Shown one piece after another: positions 1 to 5,118 of a stretch of DNA of 6,759 nucleotides. The DNA lies in the NCBI GenBank assembly GCA_020346825.1, contig CP070791.1:132515-139273 (forward strand), written 5' to 3'. The notes below the pieces were generated by a model. The model ran no database searches. It was not told where the DNA came from and saw only the letters and a list, made by a program, of their open reading frames with translations. Origin of the DNA: Candidatus Bathyarchaeota archaeon (GTDB lineage Archaea; Thermoproteota; Bathyarchaeia; Bathyarchaeales; Bathyarchaeaceae). A program made the position numbers and the translations under genes. Numbering within the stretch: the first letter of the stretch is position 1; each line of letters begins with the position of its first letter.

Positions 1-1714
1 AAAATTCTGGGATTACCTGATATTGATACGCATTTGTTTCGTCGGTTGTGATAATGTGGCCAACGTTGTCCTCTGCTACGATAGTGTAGTTCACATAAGT
101 ACTGTGCTCAAATGGGGGGATGAGACCGTTCCAAATGTTTCCCTGAAGATTTGTCATGCCTGCAGTGATCCATGTTCCGTTGCCGTTGGTGTAGTTGAGA
201 ATGACCTGTTTTACTCCGCTTATGTCATCCGTGACTGTAGCGTTGACTTTGACTTCATCTTCCGGTTGCACATTGTTCTCGAGGGGAATTTGGGACACTT
301 CTGTTATGTTTGGGGGAGTAGTGTCGACCGTGAAGTAAACCATGGTGGACGTTCCCATGTTGCCCGCAGTGTCGTTAGCGTAAACAACCACGCTATGAGA
401 CCCATCGAGAAGACCCATCAGAGTTGTATTTCCTACAATCGTATTGTTTGCTTGGCTGTCCAGGCTGTAGCCCATCCACGAGGGCGTTTCGTCAACGATA
501 ACGTCTAGCGGAATACTATCTACCGAATACGTCTTGTTCTCCGGGGATAAAACCACAATATTCGGAGAAGTCGACTCTGACGATGTTATAACTGCGCTCT
601 CTATTAGCACATGGAATGGCGGCGTTGGAAGGCCTCCGTATCCTACAAGTTTCCACATACCCATTACCACATCAAATGTGACGTTGTATACATCATGGGA
701 AACGAGGCTGGCGTCGTTGTGAGTGATATACGGTGGTTCTGGCGGCATATGCAGGTGAGGAACTGGTGATCGGCCAGGGGCCAAACCCATTTCAAAAGCG
801 TCAACTACGGGGTCGCTGATGGCGATTTGCATGGTGGCCGAGTTTACCCCAGCTACTGTTACCGCGTGTCCATAGGGATAGGGGTAATCCTCTCTAAAAT
901 ACTGGCCAGGACCGACTTCGACGTAGAAACCGAGGATAAGAACGACGTCTTGGCACCTTTCAACCTCTTCTTCTATTAGGTAAAAGTCTGGGGTTGGTAC
1001 AGTGTGCTCATAGAACATGCCACTTCTATTCATATTCGTTGTCACAAGATTCAAGTCATTTCCATCGATGACATTGTCAGAGACCCCCGGAACAGGCCAT
1101 CCCGAGGTGGCTGGCCAAATATCCGCAGCCATGTTCCAGCCGGGAATTCCGGGTGAAGATCCCATAGCCGTATTCACTATTGTCAAATCTGTCGCGTCAA
1201 CTATTCCGTTACCATCTACATCTCCTTGCGGGTTGACCCCACTCCATGATAAGTATTGAGCAACTCCAGTCTCCATATCTGAGACGTTTGTTCCGAGGTG
1301 GACCAATCCTGTTCGACTCCCATCTGTGTCCATTAGATGGGCAAGGTGTTCAACAAAGGGTTGAACATTCAGTGGATCATGATCATCCCAGCCCCCAGGA
1401 TTATAGGACGTGACCAAGTTGAAGTTATCGATTATTGCTGGCGGAGGTGCTCCACTGATTTCGTAGGCGGAGTCGTACCACCATAATGAATTTGCCACAG
1501 CAACAGGTCCGCAGTGGCTCCAAGTCCCAAAATTCGTCCAGTTGTAGGTGCCCCACTGCTTCTGGTCAAAGTCGGGCATGCCACTTGGAGCATAGTCCGT
1601 GTAGCTGGCTTTCCAATAGGTCTCAGGTTGTGCGCACACGCTTACCAACACCGTGGAAATAACCAGCAAAGTCAAAGCAGATAAAATCAAAACTCCTGAC
1701 TTCTTACTTTTCAA
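1..1714 (-). CDS. Secreted C39/papain-like cysteine peptidase with inserted dockerin and Ig-like repeats (C-terminus beyond window)
   Basis: An open frame of 571 codons on the minus strand, from TTG at 1714 to the window edge. The TTG is preceded by AGGGAGA (1724-1730), and the product starts with a Lys-rich n-region and a hydrophobic stretch (about residues 7-27) ending V-C-A before Gln29, a typical Sec signal peptide. Residues 68-82 (CGPVAVANSLWWYDS) match the catalytic Cys helix of C39-like peptidases; His283 in YPYGHAVTV and Asp301 in ISDP are the expected His and Asp/Asn. Between them, residues about 162-229 form a dockerin: a clear calcium loop at DVDGNGIVDATDL and a weaker second repeat at NVIDGNDLNLV. 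Residues about 384-565 look like two Ig-like surface repeats, the second opening with DTTPPNI. Sequons (N-x-S/T) are very frequent, fitting a glycosylated exported protein. The last residues, QVIPEF, resemble the start of archaeal PEF-type anchors. Peptidase activity and substrate are inferred; no Gln sits at the usual oxyanion position just before Cys68. Confidence 0.85.
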   Translation of the reverse strand, partial: MKSKKSGVLILSALTLLVISTVLVSVCAQPETYWKASYTDYAPSGMPDFDQKQWGTYNWTNFGTWSHCGPVAVANSLWWYDSAYEISGAPPPAIIDNFNLVTSYNPGGWDDHDPLNVQPFVEHLAHLMDTDGSRTGLVHLGTNVSDMETGVAQYLSWSGVNPQGDVDGNGIVDATDLTIVNTAMGSSPGIPGWNMAADIWPATSGWPVPGVSDNVIDGNDLNLVTTNMNRSGMFYEHTVPTPDFYLIEEEVERCQDVVLILGFYVEVGPGQYFREDYPYPYGHAVTVAGVNSATMQIAISDPVVDAFEMGLAPGRSPVPHLHMPPEPPYITHNDASLVSHDVYNVTFDVVMGMWKLVGYGGLPTPPFHVLIESAVITSSESTSPNIVVLSPENKTYSVDSIPLDVIVDETPSWMGYSLDSQANNTIVGNTTLMGLLDGSHSVVVYANDTAGNMGTSTMVYFTVDTTPPNITEVSQIPLENNVQPEDEVKVNATVTDDISGVKQVILNYTNGNGTWITAGMTNLQGNIWNGLIPPFEHSTYVNYTIVAEDNVGHIITTDETNAYQYQVIPEF

Positions 1715-1723
1715 TCTAAACTG

Positions 1724-1730
1724 TCTCCCT
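1724..1730 (-). promoter_or_regulatory. Ribosome-binding site of the secreted peptidase gene
   Basis: AGGGAGA on the minus strand, 9 nt ahead of the TTG at 1714. It supports this start, since no ATG or GTG gives a signal peptide with a better-placed site. Confidence 0.5.
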
Positions 1731-1771
1731 TTTTTGAAAGAGATAAATCGTCTAGAGCATCTGACCATCAG

Positions 1772-1783
1772 TAAATAAAATAA
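1772..1783 (-). promoter_or_regulatory. Candidate TATA box for the secreted peptidase gene
   Basis: The minus strand reads TTATTTTATTTA here, an A/T-only stretch about 60 nt ahead of the TTG start. With transcription beginning about 25 nt downstream it would give a leader of roughly 35 nt that contains the AGGGAGA site. The match to the archaeal consensus is loose. Confidence 0.3.
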
Positions 1784-1830
1784 TTGTTAACCCCTGATCA
1801 ATATCCAAAATCTGCAATTCTCTTGCGTTA

Positions 1831-1844
1831 GAGCATTCATGCTC
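1831..1844. repeat. Perfect inverted repeat GAGCAT-TC-ATGCTC in a divergent promoter region
   Basis: Six-base arms with a 2-base centre. It lies between the promoters of the peptidase gene (minus) and the MGMT-like gene (plus). The 8-mer TAGAGCAT, which includes the left arm (1829-1836), recurs at 1753-1760. It could be an operator or a small hairpin; neither is shown. Confidence 0.35.
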
Positions 1845-1895
1845 GGAAAAATCAATTCAGTTGTTTTGTGCATACGCGCGCTATTTTGCTAAATG

Positions 1896-1906
1896 CTTAT
1901 AAAAAA
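1896..1906 (+). promoter_or_regulatory. TATA box of the MGMT-like gene
   Basis: CTTATAAAAAA is a strong match to the archaeal TATA element. Transcription would start near 1923-1928, leaving a leader of only about 10-15 nt before the TTG at 1938, just long enough for the GGTGAG site at 1926-1931. Confidence 0.6.
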
Positions 1907-1937
1907 TGTTATCAGCAAGTAGCTTGGTGAGTGGACG

Positions 1938-2414
1938 TTGCCTTATAAAAAGAAAAGTTGGACTGAAAAGCTGCACGATACCAAAGACTTCCCCAGAATC
2001 GAGAAGATTACTGAAAAAATGAGTAAGAGATGGGGTGCCACTGGAACTGTAGTTATCCCTTCACCATTAGAAGTAGATGAACTAATGCGCAAAATTCCAA
2101 AAGGTAAGTTAACCACTATAAACCAAATCCGAGAATATCTCGCAAAGAAACATGGTGCAACTATATGTTGCCCATTAACCAGCGGAATGTTCGCCAGAAT
2201 TGCAGCTGAAGCTGCAGAAGAGAAGAAGCAACAAGGCAAAAAAGATACTACACCGTATTGGCGAACCCTTAAGGAAGGCGGAATCATAAATCCTAAATAT
2301 CCAGGCGGAAATGAAATCCAAAAGCAACTCTTAGAACAAGAAGGCCACACGATATTTCAAAAGGGTAAAAAGTACATTGTTAAAGACTACCAAAAAGTCC
2401 TTGTAAAACTATGA
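1938..2414 (+). CDS. MGMT-fold (alkyltransferase-like) protein without the acceptor cysteine
   Basis: A 158-residue basic protein. Residues 50-72 (MRKIPKGKLTTINQIREYL onward) match the start of the DNA-binding domain of O6-alkylguanine-DNA alkyltransferases (PxGKVTTYGxIA). Residues 121-136 (YPGGNEIQKQLLEQEG) match the conserved end of that domain (Y-x-GG-x-x-x-K-x-x-L-L-x-x-E-G). In between, residues 106-109 read PYWR where active enzymes have PCHR and alkyltransferase-like proteins have PWHR. The alkyl-accepting Cys is therefore Tyr107 and the His is Trp108. Cys77 and Cys78 lie elsewhere. By family knowledge such proteins may bind alkylated or other damaged DNA without repairing it directly; for this subfamily the role is unknown. 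The TTG start follows GGTGAG (1926-1931) by 6 nt, and an in-frame TAG at 1920-1922 rules out a longer form. It stands alone, divergent from the peptidase gene. Confidence 0.85.
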   Translation: MPYKKKSWTEKLHDTKDFPRIEKITEKMSKRWGATGTVVIPSPLEVDELMRKIPKGKLTTINQIREYLAKKHGATICCPLTSGMFARIAAEAAEEKKQQGKKDTTPYWRTLKEGGIINPKYPGGNEIQKQLLEQEGHTIFQKGKKYIVKDYQKVLVKL

Positions 2415-2449
2415 TTTGTAAAAGCGACAGTGTCTAAATACAGGACAGT

Positions 2450-2475
2450 TATGCATGCATGTGCAGCATAATTTT
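2450..2475 (+). terminator. Weak candidate terminator after the MGMT-like gene
   Basis: A short inverted pair TATGC (2450-2454) / GCATA (2466-2470) is followed by ATTTT. It lies 36 nt past the stop codon, where the convergent minus-strand genes also end. The stem is only 5 bp and archaeal termination depends mainly on T-runs, so this is tentative. Confidence 0.2.
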
Positions 2476-2476
2476 G

Positions 2477-2680
2477 CTATGTTTCCATGAATTCTTTGGG
2501 GTATTCAACTGTTCCGCTGCTGTTTTTCAACCCATCTTTCTCTAATTCAATAGCAAAAAAGGCTGTTTCGGGCACATCAAATGGTGCAGATATTCCGCGC
2601 ACGCGCGCGAATCCATTAAAATACATCCATAGTATTTGAAAATATGAGTGTTGACTGTTTAGATTCGGTATAAATTCCAA
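2477..2680 (-). CDS. Possible small protein overlapping the end of the reductase gene
   Basis: A 67-codon frame starting with TTG at 2680, overlapping the last 22 bases of the reductase gene in another frame. An AAAGGAT sits a few bases ahead of the TTG. A shorter form starts at an internal ATG, M19, giving 49 residues. The C-terminal 45 residues have protein-like composition (for example APFDVPETAFFAIELEKDG and GTVEYPKEFMET) and mixed, coding-like codon use. I do not recognise the family. It has no signal peptide or membrane segment. The GC-rich GCGCACGCGCGCG tract at 2597-2609 falls inside it and encodes A-R-V-R. It could be a real translationally coupled gene, the remnant of a longer gene, or chance. 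Confidence 0.3.
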   Translation of the reverse strand: MEFIPNLNSQHSYFQILWMYFNGFARVRGISAPFDVPETAFFAIELEKDGLKNSSGTVEYPKEFMET

Positions 2681-3318
2681 AAATATCCTTTTTCAAAGGA
2701 TTCATTCTTGGTCAATTCTAATTTGAGACTCTTGTCAAGGTATGTAAACAGATTATATGCTTTTCTTCCAACTACAACTGGATGAAATAACAAGCTTATT
2801 TCAGAAACCAAACCATGTTTGATTAGAAGATTACTTAATATGCTTCCCGTATCGGTGAGTATTGTTTTCGCATTGTATTTTTCATTTAACAGTTCCAATG
2901 ATTGTCTAAGATTACATTTGTCTTTTCCAACCACATGATAGTTGTAGTTTCTTTCTTTCAAATATCTAATGTATTCTTTGGATGTCTTTTCTGAAATTAG
3001 AAGTATTGCGTCTTTGCAATACTCAGACTGTCTTAAAACATGCAACAACCCCTTCATTTTGCCGGTTGTGTCTGGAATTGCCCAAAGAACGCCTTTCTTG
3101 TTAGGTTTCTTAAAATCATCTTGGGTCTCTTGCGGAATCTCTTTTAAAAACAGATCAATACCAATCTTTGCGGTGTTTGACCCAACCAGATGCATGTTTG
3201 AATTGAAATTTCCTGCTATTTTGTAATGAAGGGGCATATTCACTTCAAAATTTATCAAAGAACCATCAATACTTATTGAGTTGTGAACAATTACTTTCGG
3301 TAGCATTTTCATCACCAA
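2659..3318 (-). CDS. RibD C-terminal / dihydrofolate reductase-like family protein
   Basis: A 219-residue protein in its longest form, the usual length of archaeal RibD-C-type reductases, which reduce the ribosyl group of a pyrimidine intermediate in riboflavin synthesis using NAD(P)H. It begins with the family pattern KVIVHNSISIDGS (residues 8-20; compare V-x-x-S-x-D-G). It has a nucleotide-contact-like HLVGSNTAK (43-51) and the characteristic final block TDTGSILSNLLIKHGLVSEI (155-174), followed by SLLFHPVVVGRK (175-186). In typical members the DTGS position reads GG-x-x-L. Divergence in the N-terminal half means the substrate cannot be assigned; it may be a stand-alone DHFR-family reductase and not the riboflavin enzyme. 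TTG 3318, GTG 3315, ATG 3312 and ATG 3306 are all in frame. GGTGAT (3316-3311) lies 4 nt ahead of ATG 3306, so that start (215 residues) is the likeliest if translation uses the Shine-Dalgarno site, while the TATA position would also allow leaderless starts at 3312. Confidence 0.8.
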   Translation of the reverse strand: MVMKMLPKVIVHNSISIDGSLINFEVNMPLHYKIAGNFNSNMHLVGSNTAKIGIDLFLKEIPQETQDDFKKPNKKGVLWAIPDTTGKMKGLLHVLRQSEYCKDAILLISEKTSKEYIRYLKERNYNYHVVGKDKCNLRQSLELLNEKYNAKTILTDTGSILSNLLIKHGLVSEISLLFHPVVVGRKAYNLFTYLDKSLKLELTKNESFEKGYFWNLYRI

Positions 3319-3332
3319 AATAATATGAAGTG

Positions 3333-3344
3333 AAAAATATAAAA
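3333..3344 (-). promoter_or_regulatory. TATA box of the reductase gene
   Basis: The minus strand reads TTTTATATTTTT, centred about 26 nt ahead of 3312, which places the transcription start at or just before the start-codon cluster (3306-3318). The mRNA is therefore leaderless or has a very short leader. Confidence 0.55.
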
Positions 3345-3360
3345 GAAAACATTTTCTTTT

Positions 3361-3462
3361 GCATTGAACTAACTGTCAGACTTGTCTTCTGTTCAATCAG
3401 TGGATAATGAACCTGTCGTCTGTTAATCAAGACAGTGACTATCAAAACAGATTAATTATCCA
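3361..3462. repeat. Repeat-rich AT segment upstream of the reductase promoter
   Basis: Within about 100 bp there is an imperfect direct repeat (3383-3399 and 3414-3429, sharing TGTC-TCTGTT-AATCA with small differences). There is also a perfect 8-bp inverted pair TGGATAAT (3401-3408) / ATTATCCA (3455-3462), an inverted pair ACTGTC (3372-3377) / GACAGT (3431-3436), and a small stem CTGTC (3413-3417) / GACAG (3431-3435). No open frame of note. It could hold regulator sites or mark the edge of an old insertion. Confidence 0.35.
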
Positions 3463-3590
3463 ATGCGCGCGGCGCCGATCAAACGATGTCGTTACACAAG
3501 CAAGGAACGCGATGAGGAAAAAGGACGATATTACTTTGGGTCACGGTATTATGCGCCGTGGTTGGTGAGGTGAACGAGTTCGCGTGCGCA
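3463..3590 (+). pseudogene. Relic of an RHS-repeat-associated core domain
   Basis: Reading from ATG 3463, 36 codons end at TGA 3571-3573. Residues 7-19 read KRCRYTSKERDEE, and residues 21-36 read GRYYFGSRYYAPWLVR. This is nearly the hallmark of the RHS-associated core, KRYRYTGKERDEE followed by GLYYHGARYYAPWLGRW. The TGA falls exactly where the family has Trp after L-G-R, and the next codons read T-S, as in the family's W-T-S. A Trp-to-stop change (TGG to TGA) is thus the simplest explanation, with the match fading after that. RHS proteins are large bacterial secreted or toxin-delivery polymorphic proteins of well over 1000 residues, so only a small C-terminal scrap survives. There is no upstream RHS sequence and no promoter or ribosome site of its own. 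The fragment is GC-rich compared with the AT-rich DNA on its left, as expected of transferred DNA. Confidence 0.75.
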
Positions 3591-3593
3591 GTG

Positions 3594-4100
3594 TTATTGG
3601 GACTCTCGTGGGTGTGAGCGCAGTTCTTGTATTGTGTTCTTCATGATTCCTTCAGCAAATTCTATTGTTTTTTCGACGTTTTCCAGTGTAGCCTGCAATC
3701 GATTGATTTCAGCTTTTTCTTTTTCTTTTGACTTTAAGATGGCTGCCTTTCGCGTCAATTTCTTGATTTCATCCCTTTGTGCTTCGTAAACTCTCAACAT
3801 TGTTTCCATACTGTTGGCGATCATTTCAGGGAAGTCGACGCTCACATGAAACACAAAATGTCTTAGTGAGGCATCCTTATGTTTATGGGCGATTCCCATT
3901 CTGACCATCTGATCGAGGGTTCTGCTCACAGAGGAGATGGAGTATCCGGTTAGATTCGAGATTTCTTTGTGGCTTAACTCGCGTCCCTCAAGGAGGAGGG
4001 TAGCCATGATTCTGCCGAAGATTGTAGGTAGACCTTTTGCGCGCAACATATCTTCGTAAATCTGGGCAAATTCTGCTTTGATTTCCTGAAGTGAATTCAT
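3594..4100 (-). CDS. GbsR/MarR-type winged-helix transcriptional regulator
   Basis: A 168-residue cytoplasmic DNA-binding protein. Residues about 20-90 form a winged helix: GLPTIFGRIMATLLLEGRE (23-41) is the family's opening helix pair, LSHKEISNLTG (42-52) the positioning helix, YSISSVSRTLDQMVRMGI (53-70) the recognition helix, and HKHKDASLRHFVFHV (72-86) the wing. Residues about 92-160 are highly charged and helical, probably a coiled-coil dimerization arm. The length and layout match archaeal and bacterial GbsR-like proteins, which often sit beside transporter genes. The ATG at 4100 has no Shine-Dalgarno sequence before it, and the TATA box lies about 29 nt upstream, so the mRNA is probably leaderless. 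The gene is divergent from the ABC operon, 106 bp away, which suggests it controls that operon and itself; the ligand is unknown. Confidence 0.85.
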   Translation of the reverse strand: MNSLQEIKAEFAQIYEDMLRAKGLPTIFGRIMATLLLEGRELSHKEISNLTGYSISSVSRTLDQMVRMGIAHKHKDASLRHFVFHVSVDFPEMIANSMETMLRVYEAQRDEIKKLTRKAAILKSKEKEKAEINRLQATLENVEKTIEFAEGIMKNTIQELRSHPRESQ

Positions 4101-4123
4101 GTGTTAGTGTAGTGAAGGAAAGA

Positions 4124-4134
4124 TTTATATATTT
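4124..4134 (-). promoter_or_regulatory. TATA box of the regulator gene
   Basis: The minus strand reads AAATATATAAA, centred 29 nt ahead of ATG 4100. Transcription would begin within a few bases of the start codon. Confidence 0.6.
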
Positions 4135-4142
4135 TTCTATAA

Positions 4143-4150
4143 TTATAAAG
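4143..4150 (+). promoter_or_regulatory. TATA box of the ABC transporter operon
   Basis: TTATAAAG on the plus strand, placing the transcription start near 4170-4175 and leaving a leader of about 35 nt that holds the GGTGA ribosome site at 4198-4202. Confidence 0.5.
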
Positions 4151-4170
4151 ATTTGCAAAAATACGCAAAT
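4151..4170. promoter_or_regulatory. Candidate operator: inverted repeat ATTTGC-N8-GCAAAT
   Basis: Perfect 6-bp arms at 4151-4156 and 4165-4170, with arm centres 14 bp apart. It begins right after the operon's TATA box and covers the DNA up to the expected start site, so a dimeric protein bound here would block the polymerase. The neighbouring divergent winged-helix regulator is the natural candidate; binding is inferred. Confidence 0.5.
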
Positions 4171-4206
4171 TATGGGATTTCTGAAAACCGATGAGAAGGT
4201 GAAGCT

Positions 4207-5118
4207 GTGGAACAAGAAAAGGTTATAGAGATAACAAATCTGACAAAAATGTACGGAAATCACGTAGGTGTCAAAGATCTAAGCCTCACAGTTGACAAGG
4301 GAGAAATAATGGGCTTTCTCGGACCCAACGGAGCAGGTAAGACAACGACAATACGGAGTTGTCTCGCACTGCTTACAAAAACCGCAGGCGAGATAACCAT
4401 ATTCGGACTGGATTCCCACAGAGATTCTGTCACAATACGGAAAAGGACAGGGTATCTGCCCGGCGATTTTGGTCTAATTCCCTCAGTCAAAGTCAGATCC
4501 TATCTCAAGTATCTACTCTCGCTACATGGCTCTAGCTCCACGAAAAAAATGGGTTCACTGGCGGAGCGACTTCAGCTAGACCTTGACAGAAAAACAAACG
4601 AGCTCTCCAAAGGCAACAAACTGAAGGTGGGAATCGTTCAATCATTAATGACAGATGAAGACCTCATCATCATGGACGAGCCATCAGGGCTTGACCCCCT
4701 CATGCAACAAGAATTCTATCGCATTCTGCGGCAAGAGCAAAAACAGGGAAAAACCATCTTCATGTCCTCACACAATCTGGCAGAAGTTGAATCAATCTGC
4801 AACAGGGTTGCAATCATCAGAAAAGGTCAACTAATAGTTGTAGAGAATATAGAGGTGCTGCAGAAAAAGACAGGAAAGGTGCTTGAGGTTGAATTCAATG
4901 ATCCTTTCAAGATCGATGAATTCACGTTTAAGGGCGTAAGCAACATACGCCAAGATAATGGCAGGCTTATTCTGACAATACATGAGAATCTTGACAACGT
5001 CATCAAAGCTCTTTCAAATCATCAGATACTGAACATGAATCTGAAAACCTATAGCCTGGAGCAATTGTTCCTGAAGTATTATGCGGAGGGAGAAGTCGGT
5101 GAAGGAGGTGATGCATGA
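4207..5118 (+). CDS. ABC-2 type exporter ATP-binding protein
   Basis: A 303-residue cytoplasmic ATPase that powers the membrane protein encoded next to it. Walker A is GPNGAGKT (39-46). The Q-loop region is GYLPGDFGL (82-90), with Gly86 where many ABC proteins have Gln. The signature is LSKGN (133-137), a known variant of LSGGQ in this subfamily. Walker B with the catalytic Glu is LIIMDEP (153-159, E158), the D-loop is SGLDP (160-164), and the H-loop His is 189 in MSSHN. Residues about 215-303 form the C-terminal accessory domain found in DrrA/CcmA-like exporters. The start is GTG 4207, with GGTGA (4198-4202) 4 nt ahead. The stop codon overlaps the permease start. Substrate unknown; antibiotics, lipids or peptides are possible for this type. 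Confidence 0.95.
   Translation: MEQEKVIEITNLTKMYGNHVGVKDLSLTVDKGEIMGFLGPNGAGKTTTIRSCLALLTKTAGEITIFGLDSHRDSVTIRKRTGYLPGDFGLIPSVKVRSYLKYLLSLHGSSSTKKMGSLAERLQLDLDRKTNELSKGNKLKVGIVQSLMTDEDLIIMDEPSGLDPLMQQEFYRILRQEQKQGKTIFMSSHNLAEVESICNRVAIIRKGQLIVVENIEVLQKKTGKVLEVEFNDPFKIDEFTFKGVSNIRQDNGRLILTIHENLDNVIKALSNHQILNMNLKTYSLEQLFLKYYAEGEVGEGGDA
5104..5112 (+). promoter_or_regulatory. Full-length Shine-Dalgarno site for the permease gene
   Basis: GGAGGTGAT complements the archaeal 16S rRNA 3' end over nine bases. It lies inside the last codons of the ATPase gene, 2 nt before ATG 5115 and 5 nt before ATG 5118. The spacing favours ATG 5118 as the true start. Confidence 0.65.

Noticed and set aside
23..1259. 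Three plus-strand open frames (23-508, 534-722, 1017-1259)
   Set aside because: They lie antisense to the long minus-strand peptidase gene, which has clear signal peptide, peptidase, dockerin and Ig-like motifs; the plus frames show no recognisable domains.
1943..2350. Minus-strand open frame of 135 codons
   Set aside because: Antisense shadow of the MGMT-like gene, which has family motifs along its length.
1874..3475. GCGCGC islands at about 1875-1881, 2597-2609 and 3465-3474 as a shared regulatory motif
   Set aside because: One is inside a possible coding frame, one belongs to the RHS relic, and their flanks do not match, so a common role is not supported.
3512..3568. Short plus-strand frame starting MRKKDD
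   Set aside because: It is only 18 codons and overlaps the RHS relic in another frame; the RHS frame explains the sequence much better.
3361..3593. tRNA, C/D-box RNA or CRISPR array in the 275-bp gap
   Set aside because: No cloverleaf or T-arm pattern, no paired C and D boxes, and no regularly spaced repeats were seen.
3988..4263. Minus-strand frame of 91 codons across the regulator/ABC intergenic region
   Set aside because: It runs through both promoters and overlaps the regulator and ATPase genes in other frames; its composition is not protein-like.
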